DNA of 64,000 bases from Bacteroidales bacterium (GCA_016928075.1 JAFGLJ010000058.1:1-64000), one strand, 5' to 3'; shown: positions 20,539 to 29,533, numbered from the stretch's first letter. Notes: generated from the letters alone by a model not told the origin. Numbers and translations are program-made.

Positions 20539-22908
20539 ATGATACTCACAGACCGTGTAAAAAAACTAAGGGAACAAAGCCTGAATGCAGTTGAAACAAT
20601 TTCTGCGGAAAGGGCTATGCTGGTTACTGAATTTTATAAAGGTGACCATGCAAGAGAATTGTCAGCACCTGTGCGAAGGGCCAGGGCATTTGAATATATA
20701 TTGAAGAATAAAAAGCTATGCATCAATGAGGGTGAACTAATCGTTGGTGAACGGGGACCTGCACCTAAGGCCACGCCAACTTATCCGGAGGTTACTGTGC
20801 ATTCCCTGGAAGATCTCGATATACTTGATTCACGAGAAAAAGTATCCTTTAAGGTCAGTGATGAGGTAAGAGAGATTTATAAAAATGATATTATACCATA
20901 CTGGAAGGGAAAAAGTAACAGGGATAAGATAATGGAAGCTATGACTCCGGCATGGAAAAAGGCATATAATGCAGGGGTGTTTACTGAATTCCAGGAACAG
21001 CGAGCTCCCGGACATACCGTACTGGGATATAAAATGTTTAGCAAAGGATTCCTGGATCTGAAAGAAGAAATAAGTGATGCCATCCAGGCTCTCGATTATT
21101 TTAATGACCGCCATGCCTATGATAAGCATGAGGAATTGAAGGCTATGGATATTGCCTGTGATGCTATAATTATGTATGCCAACAGGAATGCCGATGAACT
21201 GGAGCGCATAGCAAGGAAAACTGACGATCCTGAAAGAAAGAAGGAATTGCTGGAGATGGTCAGAATATGCCGTAAAGTGCCAGCTAATGCCCCAGATACT
21301 TTCCATGAGATGCTGCAGCATTACTGGTTTATTCATCTCGGGGTAGTGACTGAACTTAATCCCTGGGATTCCTTCAATCCGGGACGATTTGATCAGCATC
21401 TTTCCCCAGTTTACAGGAGAGATATAGAAAAGGGAATATTAACAAAGGATAAAGCTCACGAATTACTCGGCTGCTTCTGGGTAAAATTCAGCAACCATCC
21501 TGCTCCCCCAAAGATTGGTGTTACTGCCCAGGAAAGCAATACCTATACCGATTTCTGTTTGATAAACCTGGGTGGAGTGAAGCCTGATGGAACGGATGCT
21601 GTGAATGAAATGACATATATGCTGCTCGACACGGTGAAAGAGATGAGGATATTGCAGCCAAGTACCATGGTACAAATATCAAAGAAAAACCCGGACAAAT
21701 TTATTCACAAAACCCTTGATATAATAAAAACAGGGTTTGGACAGCCTTCGTGTTTTAATACAGACGCTATTATCCAGGAACTGCTAAGGCAGGGAAAATC
21801 GATTGTCGATGCACGTAACGGAGGTGCTTCAGGATGTGTTGAAACAGGTGCTTTTGGAACTGAATCATATTGGCTGACGGGATATTTTAACCTCGCCAAA
21901 ATACTTGAAGTTACGCTGTATAATGGTATAGATAAACGTACAGGTGAAATGATAGGGTTGCCAACAGGCGATGTGACAAAATTTAAGACATTTGATGAAC
22001 TTTTTGACGCATTCAAAACACAACTTGAATATTTTGCATCCACGAAAATACGTGGCAATAATGTTATTGAGAGGATTTTTGCCACTAACCTGCCCGTACC
22101 TTACCTTTCCCTGTTGATTGAAGACTGCATTGCCAATGGAAAGGATTATAATGACGGCGGAGCCAGGTATAATACCAGTTACATACAGGGAGTGGGACTG
22201 GGCACCATAACTGATATGCTCAGTTCTATAAGGTACAATATTTACGATCAGAAAAAATATGCATGGACAGAATTATTAGAAGCTATGGATAATAATTTTG
22301 AGGGCTATGATGAATTGCAGTATGATCTGATTTATAACTCTCCCAAATATGGTAATGACGATGATTATGCCGATAAGCATGCTGTTATGGTTTTTGAAAC
22401 ATTCTATGATGCAGTTAATGGCCGGCCAACATCGCGTGGCGCCATTCACAGGATAAATATGTTACCTACAACATCACACGTTTATTTTGGCTCGGTAATA
22501 GGTGCAACACCTGATGGAAGGAAAGCCTACCTTCCACTCTCAGAAGGTATATCACCCTTCCAGGGAGTAGACAGGCTTGGTCCTACAGCAGTTATTAAAT
22601 CAGCTTCAAAAATCGATCACCTGAAAACAGGAGGTACATTGCTCAATCAGAAGTTCAGTCCAAGTTTCTTTGAAGATGAAGAGAGTTATACAAAACTGAC
22701 AGCATTAATAAGAAGCTATTTCAAACTGGATGGTCATCATATACAGTTTAATGTTGTTGATGCAGATACCCTCAGAGATGCTCAAAAACACCCTGAACTT
22801 TACCGAGACCTTATTGTCAGGGTTGCAGGCTACAGTGATTATTTCAATGACCTGGGCGAAGACCTGCAGAATGAGATAATAAGAAGGACAGAACACGGAT
22901 CTTTGTAA
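20539..22908 (+). CDS. hypD: Glycyl radical enzyme, trans-4-hydroxy-L-proline dehydratase type
   Basis: A 789-aa glycyl radical enzyme when started at ATG 20539; a GTG at 20515 would add eight residues and overlap the activase. The active-site motif GCVETG places the thiyl Cys at 433 and Glu at 435, and RVAGYSDYF places the glycyl radical at Gly764. These positions, and blocks such as QRAPGHTV, TELNPWDSFNPGR and HIQFNVVD, closely match my memory of Clostridioides HypD (Cys434, Gly765). HypD removes water from trans-4-hydroxy-L-proline to give 1-pyrroline-5-carboxylate. The Xaa-Pro peptidase just downstream supports this assignment. No proC follows; it is oxygen-sensitive and cytoplasmic. Confidence 0.85.
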   Translation: MILTDRVKKLREQSLNAVETISAERAMLVTEFYKGDHARELSAPVRRARAFEYILKNKKLCINEGELIVGERGPAPKATPTYPEVTVHSLEDLDILDSREKVSFKVSDEVREIYKNDIIPYWKGKSNRDKIMEAMTPAWKKAYNAGVFTEFQEQRAPGHTVLGYKMFSKGFLDLKEEISDAIQALDYFNDRHAYDKHEELKAMDIACDAIIMYANRNADELERIARKTDDPERKKELLEMVRICRKVPANAPDTFHEMLQHYWFIHLGVVTELNPWDSFNPGRFDQHLSPVYRRDIEKGILTKDKAHELLGCFWVKFSNHPAPPKIGVTAQESNTYTDFCLINLGGVKPDGTDAVNEMTYMLLDTVKEMRILQPSTMVQISKKNPDKFIHKTLDIIKTGFGQPSCFNTDAIIQELLRQGKSIVDARNGGASGCVETGAFGTESYWLTGYFNLAKILEVTLYNGIDKRTGEMIGLPTGDVTKFKTFDELFDAFKTQLEYFASTKIRGNNVIERIFATNLPVPYLSLLIEDCIANGKDYNDGGARYNTSYIQGVGLGTITDMLSSIRYNIYDQKKYAWTELLEAMDNNFEGYDELQYDLIYNSPKYGNDDDYADKHAVMVFETFYDAVNGRPTSRGAIHRINMLPTTSHVYFGSVIGATPDGRKAYLPLSEGISPFQGVDRLGPTAVIKSASKIDHLKTGGTLLNQKFSPSFFEDEESYTKLTALIRSYFKLDGHHIQFNVVDADTLRDAQKHPELYRDLIVRVAGYSDYFNDLGEDLQNEIIRRTEHGSL

Positions 22909-22923
22909 CAAATCAATAATATT

Positions 22924-24321
22924 ATGTTTAAGAAAGAAGTGTACATACAGCGAAGAGAACAACTTAAAAAAACAGTTGGTTCAGGTCTTATCCTGTTATT
23001 GGGTAATGACGAAAGCCCTATGAATTATGCTGATAATCCATTCCATTTTCATCAGGATAGTACTTTCAGGTATTTTTGCGGGCTCAACTTTCCCGGCCTG
23101 GCTTGCATACTGGACTGCGATACCGGAGACGATACCATATTCGGTAATGATCTTACCGTGGAAGATTTTGTCTGGATGGGGCCCCAGCCGACTATTAAAG
23201 AAAGGGCTTCGGCCTTTGGGATCACCAAGGCTTCACCCATTAAAGAACTTGTAAAGTTACTTCAAACAGAAAGAGCAGGCAAAAGGACCATTCATTTCCT
23301 GCCCCCGTACAGGCCGGAGAACAAGATAAAGCTTTTTGAGTGGCTTGGTGTTCTACCTGCTGAATCTCAGTCTGAATCATCAATTGAACTTGTCAGGGCA
23401 GTTATTGCACAGCGTAATTACAAAACCCCTGAAGAAATAGAGGAAATAAGGAAAGCTGTCGATATATCCGTTGATATGCACCTTACGGCAATGCGTATGG
23501 TTGCACCTGGTGTGACTGAAGCACAAATAGCGGCCGCGGTAAATAATGCAGCAGAGTCAGTGGGAGCCAGGATCGCGTTTCCTATAATAGCTACTATCAA
23601 CGGGCAAACCTTACATAACCATTATCATGGCAATGTGTTGAAGAGTGGTCAGATGTTCCTGCTAGATGCAGGTGCTGAAGTGGAATCGGGATATGCCGGC
23701 GACCTTTCGAGTACAATCCCTGTTGATCCCCACTTTACGCAATTGCAGAGAGATGTTTACAATATAACTCTTGATAGTCATAACACTGCCATAAGTATGC
23801 TAACACCAGGTATTCCGTTCAAGGAAGTATATCTCGAATCAGCAAGGGTCATTGTAAGAGGCTTGAAAGACATGGGTCTTATGAAAGGGAATGTTGATGA
23901 TGCAGTAAGTAATGGTGCACATGCACTGTTCTTTCCCTGCGGACTTGGCCATATGATGGGTATGGATGTTCATGATATGGAAGACCTGGGTGAGGTTTAT
24001 GTTGGATGGGCCGGACAACCCAAGCCAACACAATTTGGTATTAAATCATTAAGACTGGGACGCGAGCTGGAACCGGGATTTGTGCTAACTATTGAACCAG
24101 GAATTTACTTTATTCCTGAACTGATCGACCAGTGGCAAAAAGCAGGTAATAACAAGGAATTCATCAATTTTGAAAAGGTAAACGAATTTAAAAGTTTCAG
24201 TGGCATCAGGAATGAGGAGAATATTCTCATTACTGAGTCAGGCTATGAAATTCTGGGTAAACCCAAACCTAAATCCATTGAAGATGTAGAGGCAGAACGT
24301 GCAAAAGATCTGCCACTGTAA
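22924..24321 (+). CDS. pepP: M24 family Xaa-Pro aminopeptidase
   Basis: A 465-aa metallopeptidase with an N-terminal creatinase-like domain (1-175) and a C-terminal pita-bread domain. The dinuclear metal ligands can be read: two Asp in LLDAGAEVESGYAGDLS, His in GLGHMMGMDVHDM, Glu in LTIEPGIYF and Glu in GIRNEENILI. It removes N-terminal residues from peptides with Pro (or hydroxyproline) at position 2. It starts 15 bases after the glycyl radical gene, so the two are likely one transcript; this fits release of hydroxyproline from collagen-like peptides. No signal peptide is seen. Confidence 0.93.
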   Translation: MFKKEVYIQRREQLKKTVGSGLILLLGNDESPMNYADNPFHFHQDSTFRYFCGLNFPGLACILDCDTGDDTIFGNDLTVEDFVWMGPQPTIKERASAFGITKASPIKELVKLLQTERAGKRTIHFLPPYRPENKIKLFEWLGVLPAESQSESSIELVRAVIAQRNYKTPEEIEEIRKAVDISVDMHLTAMRMVAPGVTEAQIAAAVNNAAESVGARIAFPIIATINGQTLHNHYHGNVLKSGQMFLLDAGAEVESGYAGDLSSTIPVDPHFTQLQRDVYNITLDSHNTAISMLTPGIPFKEVYLESARVIVRGLKDMGLMKGNVDDAVSNGAHALFFPCGLGHMMGMDVHDMEDLGEVYVGWAGQPKPTQFGIKSLRLGRELEPGFVLTIEPGIYFIPELIDQWQKAGNNKEFINFEKVNEFKSFSGIRNEENILITESGYEILGKPKPKSIEDVEAERAKDLPL

Positions 24322-24330
24322 TAAGTGCAG

Positions 24331-24442
24331 GGAGCAGGGAGCAGTGAGCAGTGAGCAGTGAACGGAGTGGAGGGCTCAGGACACATGGCACAGGGTATAG
24401 AGTCATAGCAAAGGTCGAAGGTTAAGCCTTAACCTTAGCCTT
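24331..24442. repeat. Heptamer and hexamer tandem repeats after pepP
   Basis: Five heptamers of the type GGAGCAG/TGAGCAG run from 24331 to 24365, and three hexamers AGCCTT-AACCTT-AGCCTT from 24425 to 24442. The gap of 244 bases before the next gene holds nothing else recognisable. Confidence 0.75.
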
Positions 24443-24565
24443 ATATATCATATATCTGATTTATTTTCCCGGTTTCCTTTTTTTTCGTAACTTATACATG
24501 CTCTTATCCGGCCGTTCCGGGATACCATTGTTATATTTTACGAGTTCATGACTATCGCATAAATT

Positions 24566-25309
24566 ATGGCAGAGAAATTCTTTAAATACTTTGATGAGAG
24601 GTATCGGGGAGATGCTATGAAGCATACATCTGAAAACTTTGGCCCCATAATAACAATATCCAGGCAAACAGGTTGTGATGCTGTAGCTGTTGCAAAATAC
24701 ATGGTTAAATGCTTGAACAAAGAGTACAACACTACAAAGTGGAGGTGGCTTGATAAAGAAATACTATTAAGTACTGCTCGTGAACTGGATACAGGTGCGG
24801 CTGATGTCGAAAGTTATATTAAAAGGCACCATCTTTCCGGTTTCTCAGAAATGCTTATGGCTATATCAGGTAGACATATTAGTGACGATAAGGTCAGGAA
24901 GACTATTAAGGAGGTGGTTCTTTCAATATCCAGGGAAGGGTACGTAATTATAGTAGGCAGGGCGGGAGTAGCCCTGACAGGTTCTGTTAAAAGAGCTCTT
25001 CATGTGCGACTAGTGGCACCTTTCTACTGGAGGGTTGAAAATATTGTTAAGAAAAAGGAACTTGATATAGAAGCCGCTGAAGAGTTTGTTGTTGATACTG
25101 ATGAAAAAAGACATAACCTCATAATCAGTTTCCTTGATAAAAAACCTGTAACCCTTGATTATCTTTTTGATGTTACTATGAACAGGAGTTCCTTTTCTGT
25201 TGAACAGATTGCCGAGACTCTGTGTGTACTCTATAAAAAGAAGATGGATGCTGTATCATCCGAGGGATTTCAGTCAGGTAAAGGTCCACTGATGGATGCT
25301 TATGGATAA
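24566..25309 (+). CDS. Cytidylate kinase-like family protein
   Basis: A 247-aa P-loop-type protein of the cytidylate kinase-like family common in Bacteroidetes and Firmicutes. The N-terminal PIITISRQTGCDAVAVAKYM corresponds to the family's SR.xGsgG-type loop, but the classical GxxGxGK is weak (GCDAVAVAK). Later parts include VIIVGRAGVAL and RLVAPFYWRVENI. The true substrate is not known; it is distinct from genuine Cmk. The start could also be the internal ATG at 24617. It stands alone, with repeats upstream and a bidirectional terminator downstream. Confidence 0.8.
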   Translation: MAEKFFKYFDERYRGDAMKHTSENFGPIITISRQTGCDAVAVAKYMVKCLNKEYNTTKWRWLDKEILLSTARELDTGAADVESYIKRHHLSGFSEMLMAISGRHISDDKVRKTIKEVVLSISREGYVIIVGRAGVALTGSVKRALHVRLVAPFYWRVENIVKKKELDIEAAEEFVVDTDEKRHNLIISFLDKKPVTLDYLFDVTMNRSSFSVEQIAETLCVLYKKKMDAVSSEGFQSGKGPLMDAYG

Positions 25310-25342
25310 AAAAAGAGGATACCCGCGGGATATCCTCTTTTT
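25308..25342. terminator. Bidirectional terminator between convergent genes
   Basis: GAGGATA (25315-25321) pairs with TATCCTC (25331-25337); the stem is flanked by seven A residues on the left and five T residues on the right. It can terminate both the rightward cytidylate-kinase-like gene and the leftward malic enzyme gene. Confidence 0.9.
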
Positions 25343-25355
25343 ATAACAGCCAGTT

Positions 25356-26675
25356 TTAGTATTCAATAGGTTTTATACATACACTTGCCAGGTCCTGGAT
25401 ATGTTTCCTAACCCTGCTATCCAGGTTGTTCTTATACTCATCCCAGTCAGTAATTTCCTTCCTTGCCACACCTGAGTCCATTGCTGCTTTTGCTACTGCC
25501 GATGCTACCCAGGAGATAAGCCGCAGATCAAGTGGTTTGGGAATAATATAGTCCCTTCCGAATTCAAGCTTATCAACATTATATGCCTCTTTAACTTCAT
25601 CAGGCACAGGTTCCTTTGCCAGGTTAGCCAGTGCATATGCTGCTGCCAACTTCATTTCTTCGTTTATGTCTCTGGCCATAACATCCAGGGCACCACGGAA
25701 AATAAAGGGGAAACCGAGGACATTATTTATTTGATTTGGATAGTCCGATCTTCCTGTGGCAAAAATCAAATCATCCCTTGTGGCCATAGCATCTTCGTAT
25801 GTAATTTCAGGATTGGGATTGGCCATGGCAAAAACAATTGGATTTGGAGCCATGCTGGCCAGCATCTCCTTTGACATCATGTCAGCAACTGAAAGACCGA
25901 GGAAGAGATCAGCACCAACACATGCTTCAGCCAGTGTTGAAATATCCCTGTCAGTTGCAAATTGAGCCTTGTATTTATTAATATCAGTCCTTTTCTTGTT
26001 GATCACTCCCTTGGAGTCGACCATTACAATGTTTTCTTTCCTGATTCCCAGGGCAACATACAGTTTTGTACATGATATAGCACCTGCTCCAGCCCCGCAT
26101 ACAACCATTTTAAGATCCTCTATCTTCTTACCGGTAATTTCAAGGGCATTCAGAATCCCTGCCCCTGAAATGATAGCAGTGCCATGCTGATCATCATGGA
26201 AAACAGGAATGTCAAGATCTCTTTTCAGTCTTTCTTCAATCTCAAAACACTCGGGTGCTTTTATATCCTCAAGGTTAATACCTCCGAATGTTGGTGCAAT
26301 CTTTGTGCAGAACTCGACCATCTTATCGATATCCTTCTCATCAACCTCAATGTCAAAAACGTCGACATCACCAAATACTTTGAAGAGCAGTCCTTTGCCC
26401 TCCATTACTGGTTTACCCGCAAGGGCACCTATGTCACCAAGTCCCAGAACGGCGGTACCATTTGATATCACTGCAACCAGGTTTGCCCTGGCTGTATACA
26501 GGTATGCGTCAAGCGGATTCTTTTCAATCTCTTTACATGGGAAGGCTACTCCCGGAGTATAGGCAAGACTAAGGTCAAACTGGGTAGCGAAAGGTTTTGT
26601 GGGAATTACCTCAACCTTTCCTTTACGCCCCGTACTGTGGTACTTAAGGGCATGTTCTTTTGTAACTTTTGGCAT
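25356..26675 (-). CDS. NAD(P)-dependent malic enzyme (short form)
   Basis: Malic enzyme of 439 aa, converting malate to pyruvate and CO2. Signature blocks: [11 protein letters not shown], the metal-binding [29 protein letters not shown] and the nucleotide-binding [12 protein letters not shown]. Most Bacteroidetes malic enzymes I know carry a C-terminal phosphotransacetylase-like domain (about 750-760 aa in all); this one stops after the malic domain. The stop is supported by the adjacent terminator, so it is a genuine short form rather than a truncated reading. The gene stands apart from FkbM, 26 bases upstream in the same direction. Confidence 0.93.
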   Translation of the reverse strand: MPKVTKEHALKYHSTGRKGKVEVIPTKPFATQFDLSLAYTPGVAFPCKEIEKNPLDAYLYTARANLVAVISNGTAVLGLGDIGALAGKPVMEGKGLLFKVFGDVDVFDIEVDEKDIDKMVEFCTKIAPTFGGINLEDIKAPECFEIEERLKRDLDIPVFHDDQHGTAIISGAGILNALEITGKKIEDLKMVVCGAGAGAISCTKLYVALGIRKENIVMVDSKGVINKKRTDINKYKAQFATDRDISTLAEACVGADLFLGLSVADMMSKEMLASMAPNPIVFAMANPNPEITYEDAMATRDDLIFATGRSDYPNQINNVLGFPFIFRGALDVMARDINEEMKLAAAYALANLAKEPVPDEVKEAYNVDKLEFGRDYIIPKPLDLRLISWVASAVAKAAMDSGVARKEITDWDEYKNNLDSRVRKHIQDLASVCIKPIEY

Positions 26676-26701
26676 AGTTTGGATTTATTAGATTATATAC
26701 T

Positions 26702-27463
26702 TTAGTTGATTATTAAGTCTCTTAAAAAATCTTGTCTGTCACGGTGTATGAATATTATGTCGTCATTATATTTTTCTGATATGCTTATCCTCCTGAGGCC
26801 TTTTTTAAATGGTATGTATGCAAGATATCCCTCTTTGAACAGCATATCATTAATTAAGGCGCGGTTACCACTTTCCAGTTCTATTTGCAGTATGGGCCGA
26901 TGATGCCTGATAATTTCAATGAACCCGGGGATAACCCTGTTTTCATAACCTTCAATATCACACTTGATGTAATCAACCTTATCAAGATTGCTGAAAAGAG
27001 AGGAGGGAGTCCTTACCTCAACACGTAAATTGATCCTATCTTCCTTTTCATCAGGTGAAATAATACGTGTGAGCCCGTGCCTGTATGGCTGATTGCCGGG
27101 TATGCCCATATATTCAACAGATTGTTTATCACCAAGAGCATATGGGAGTATTATTATGTTTAAGGTTCCAGCCAGGTTCTTCTTGAGTATCTCACGATAT
27201 AAAGGAACGGGTTCAACAGCATAAACAATTCCTTCGCTTCCCGTTGCTTTTGCAAAGATCCTTGTGTAATACCCGAGATTAGCTCCAATGTCAATGATCG
27301 TGTCCCCCTTTCTGACCAGGTTAGAAACAAAATAGTGCATTTTGAATTTCTTCGAGATCTTCAGGAGTCCTGAAAAATAAAGAATGAAAAAGAAAAAACT
27401 TACTATCCTGAAATAAACCCTCTGATCAATCATCAGGAATAATAATTTTTTAATGAACTTCAT
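26702..27463 (-). CDS. FkbM family methyltransferase
   Basis: A 253-aa SAM-dependent methyltransferase of the FkbM type. The N-terminus has a hydrophobic stretch (about residues 18-35), then the SAM-binding DIGANLGYYTRIF motif (57-69), VYAVEPVP and VDYIKCDIEGYE typical of FkbM. Such enzymes O-methylate sugars or natural products; in this group they often modify surface glycans. It is upstream of malic enzyme on the same strand with a 26-base gap, but the pairing has no evident biological logic. Confidence 0.88.
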   Translation of the reverse strand: MKFIKKLLFLMIDQRVYFRIVSFFFFILYFSGLLKISKKFKMHYFVSNLVRKGDTIIDIGANLGYYTRIFAKATGSEGIVYAVEPVPLYREILKKNLAGTLNIIILPYALGDKQSVEYMGIPGNQPYRHGLTRIISPDEKEDRINLRVEVRTPSSLFSNLDKVDYIKCDIEGYENRVIPGFIEIIRHHRPILQIELESGNRALINDMLFKEGYLAYIPFKKGLRRISISEKYNDDIIFIHRDRQDFLRDLIIN

Positions 27464-27672
27464 TAGTAATTAATAAACAATGATTTAAGATCAGAATAAT
27501 AGTATATTATTACTGATACTAAATTACAATTTAAATGGATACTATGAAATAAAACCGGTAAATGATAATATGTCAGATAACATGTTTTTATGCAATAATG
27601 GAAACGAACAGGATGAGTGTGCTAAAAGCACTCGAGGCCTGTGAGTTCGCGAGCGGTCAGTGATTGTGGCAG

Positions 27673-27700
27673 GTCCGCCTTCGCTTAAGCTAAGGTGGAC
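27673..27700. repeat. REP-like hairpin element
   Basis: GTCCGCCTT (27673-27681) pairs with AAGGTGGAC (27692-27700) with one G-T pair around a CGCTTAAGCT core. It resembles widely scattered intergenic palindromes ending in GTCCGCC/GGCGGAC seen in many bacterial genomes. Confidence 0.55.
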
Positions 27701-27716
27701 AAGTGGGAGCGAGTAA

Positions 27717-27779
27717 ACGAGCAACGAGCAACGAGCAACGAGCAACCAGAACCCAGGACCCAGTTACCCAGTACCCAGA
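27717..27779. repeat. Heptamer tandem repeat (ACGAGCA and derived units)
   Basis: Four perfect copies of ACGAGCA (27717-27744) pass into degenerate seven-base units (ACCAGAA, CCCAGGA, CCCAGTT, ACCCAGT, ACCCAGA) up to 27779, nine units in all. Intergenic only. Confidence 0.8.
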
Positions 27780-27823
27780 AATACATGACAAAACTGCCTG
27801 TGTCACATGTCAAAAAATCTTTA

Positions 27824-27838
27824 TATTTTTGTGGCACG
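27824..27838 (+). promoter_or_regulatory. Candidate promoter of the thioredoxin-groES operon
   Basis: TATTTTTG (27824-27831) fits TAnnTTTG, and the overlapping TGGCACG (27832-27838) is a perfect sigma-54 -24 half. The matching -12 element is poor (ATGTA where TTGCA is expected), so the -7 reading is preferred. The stretch upstream contains several TGTCA/TGACA words (27784-27812) that could be an operator. Confidence 0.4.
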
Positions 27839-27878
27839 ATATATGTAAATATGTCGATACTTTCATAATCAATGATAG

Positions 27879-28466
27879 ATGAACATAAAGGAAATTGCAT
27901 CCCTGGGAGATTTAAAGATGATAGCCGGAAAACAAGAAAGAGCATTTCTATTATTGTTTAAGGGTGGTACAGAAAAGAGTGAATGTATCATTAATGCTCT
28001 CAGTGGTCTGGATGGTGAAATAAAAGGTAATATAACCTTTCTGAAGGCCGATGTTCAGAAGGTAAGGGATATCCATCCCGTGTACGGCATTGAGTCGGTT
28101 CCTGCCCTGCTTGAATTCAGGTCAGGAAGCCTTATGAATGTTTTTAAAGGCTGTAACAGTAGAGAATTTTATATAAACGCAATAAACGGATCGATGCCGG
28201 GAACTTATTCCACAGGTGAGGAGAAGAAGCAGAAAAATGTTATAGTTTATTCCACTCCGGCCTGCCCCTGGTGCAATACTCTAAAGACCTATCTTAGAGA
28301 AAGAAAGATACAATTCAGAGACGTAGATGTGTCTGTTGATCAGAAAGCTGCAGAGCAGATGGTAAACAAAAGTGGTCATCAAGGTGTTCCACAAGCAGAT
28401 ATAGATGGCCATATTATAGTTGGCTTCGATAAGAAAAAAATAGACAGTTTACTTGAATTAGGATAA
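27879..28466 (+). CDS. Degenerate thioredoxin domain fused to glutaredoxin
   Basis: A 195-aa two-domain protein. Residues 1-110 look like a thioredoxin fold: a strand at 22-29 and the cis-Pro loop SVPALLEF (73-80), but the expected CXXC is missing; only Cys36 stands near its place. Residues 120-195 form a glutaredoxin domain with VYSTPACPWCNTL (active site Cys129-Cys132) and the GVPQADIDG loop. It is likely a thiol-disulfide or iron-sulfur-related redox protein of the cytoplasm. It begins an operon with the thioredoxin lipoprotein (18 bases) and groES (2 bases after that). Confidence 0.85.
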   Translation: MNIKEIASLGDLKMIAGKQERAFLLLFKGGTEKSECIINALSGLDGEIKGNITFLKADVQKVRDIHPVYGIESVPALLEFRSGSLMNVFKGCNSREFYINAINGSMPGTYSTGEEKKQKNVIVYSTPACPWCNTLKTYLRERKIQFRDVDVSVDQKAAEQMVNKSGHQGVPQADIDGHIIVGFDKKKIDSLLELG

Positions 28467-28484
28467 TAATTTAAAATTCGCGAT

Positions 28485-29024
28485 ATGAAAAAGATCAATT
28501 ATTTCATTCTGGCATTCTTCATAGTGGTTTCACTCAATGGATGCTCAACAAGCACTGCAGCTGAAAAGGGCGAAAAGAATGATAAGAATGATAAGAATGA
28601 AAAGAAAACAGAGGCCTCAGCTTTAAAAGAACAGAAAGGTTCAATTCCTCTTACAAAGGCAGAATTTCTTGCCAGAGTATATAATTATGAGAAAAACACT
28701 GATTCATGGGTTTATGAAGGTGACAAACCTGCGATAGTTGATTTCTATGCCGACTGGTGCCAGCCTTGTAAAATAGCCAGCCCTATCCTGGATGAGCTGG
28801 CACATAAATATGATGGACAGATTTATGTATACAAGGTAAATACTGAGAAAGAAAGGGAACTTGCTGCTGCATTCGGCATTAGAAGCATACCCACTTTCCT
28901 GCTCATTCCCATGAATGAAAGGCCACAGGCATTCAGCGGTATAGGACAGACAGAAGAAGCTACGAGGGAAATTTTTGAACAGGCAATAGATCAAGTTTTA
29001 TTGAAAAATAAAATCAACAACTAA
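28485..29024 (+). CDS. Thioredoxin-fold lipoprotein
   Basis: A 179-aa envelope thioredoxin. A lipoprotein signal ends SLNGC (lipidated Cys20); a Lys/Asn/Asp/Glu-rich linker (about 25-42) contains tandem KND units; then a thioredoxin domain with FYADWCQPCKIASP (Cys92-Gln-Pro-Cys95) and the cis-Pro segment RSIPTFLLIP. The CQPC site is slightly different from the usual CGPC, which affects redox potential in other thioredoxins. It probably reduces or exchanges disulfides in envelope proteins. Operon with the glutaredoxin fusion and groES. Confidence 0.9.
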   Translation: MKKINYFILAFFIVVSLNGCSTSTAAEKGEKNDKNDKNEKKTEASALKEQKGSIPLTKAEFLARVYNYEKNTDSWVYEGDKPAIVDFYADWCQPCKIASPILDELAHKYDGQIYVYKVNTEKERELAAAFGIRSIPTFLLIPMNERPQAFSGIGQTEEATREIFEQAIDQVLLKNKINN

Positions 29025-29026
29025 GA

Positions 29027-29311
29027 ATGAGAGAGTTACAGCCAATTAATCAACAGGTTCTCCTCGAGCTTGAAAGCTCTAAAGAGGAGAAAACAGCATC
29101 AGGTATCATTATTCCTGATACTGCTAAGGAAAAGCCTAAATATGCAAAGGTTGTCGCACTTGGTGGCATTGAGAAACCGGAGATCAGTGTTGGTGACCTG
29201 GTCTTTTTCAAGAACTTCTCAGGTAATGAAATAGAATTTGACGGTAAAGAATACCTGATGATTCCTTATGCAGACATCCTGGGAAAGGTTGTTGAAACAG
29301 ATAAGATATGA
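29027..29311 (+). CDS. groES: GroES co-chaperonin
   Basis: A 94-aa Hsp10 family protein, lid of the GroEL chamber. It shows the mobile-loop region SKEEKTASGIIIPDTAKEKP (residues 17-36), the VVALG strand, VGDLVFF and the C-terminal YLMIPYADILG. The length is normal. Unusually, groEL does not follow: the next gene is a ROK protein about 220 bases on after a terminator. It begins 2 bases after the thioredoxin lipoprotein, so it is co-expressed with thiol-redox genes. It may be a second, specialised GroES or the only one with GroEL elsewhere. Confidence 0.93.
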   Translation: MRELQPINQQVLLELESSKEEKTASGIIIPDTAKEKPKYAKVVALGGIEKPEISVGDLVFFKNFSGNEIEFDGKEYLMIPYADILGKVVETDKI

Positions 29312-29378
29312 GCATGATCTGACCGGCTGTAATTATATTTAACGACAATCATTTTAATAAGCCGATTCTAAATTATAA

Positions 29379-29406
29379 GAAAGCCCCGGAACATCCCGGG
29401 GCTTTC
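29379..29406 (+). terminator. Terminator after groES
   Basis: GAAAGCCCCGG (29379-29389) pairs perfectly with CCGGGGCTTTC (29396-29406) around a 6-base loop. The following T tract is weak and interrupted, but the stem is very stable. Confidence 0.8.
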
Positions 29407-29533
29407 TCATATTTCCGAAATGATGGTAAACCCGCCTATGCTGGAGTGGGCCTCAGCCCCAGCTTATTTTTTCATTTGGTGATAATAATTTATTTGGATA
29501 TTTTCACGCCTGATTATTTTGAAAATAGCAATA

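Larger units (their letters stand above)
27464..27878. other. Repeat-bearing intergenic region
   Basis: This 415-base gap between divergent genes holds an interspersed hairpin repeat (27673-27700), a heptamer array (27717-27779), and at the right end promoter-like elements for the thioredoxin operon. No gene is recognisable in it. Confidence 0.6.

Noticed and set aside
26209-26562. Frame on the plus strand inside malic enzyme (117 codons)
   Set aside because: Composition is typical of a shadow frame, and the minus-strand protein has all malic enzyme motifs.
27717-27779. Repeat array considered as CRISPR
   Set aside because: The unit is 7 bases without spacers and no cas gene is near; these are tandem microsatellites.
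27832-27847. Sigma-54 promoter upstream of the thioredoxin operon
   Set aside because: The TGGCACG half is perfect but the -12 element reads ATGTA rather than TTGCA, lacking the GC pair.
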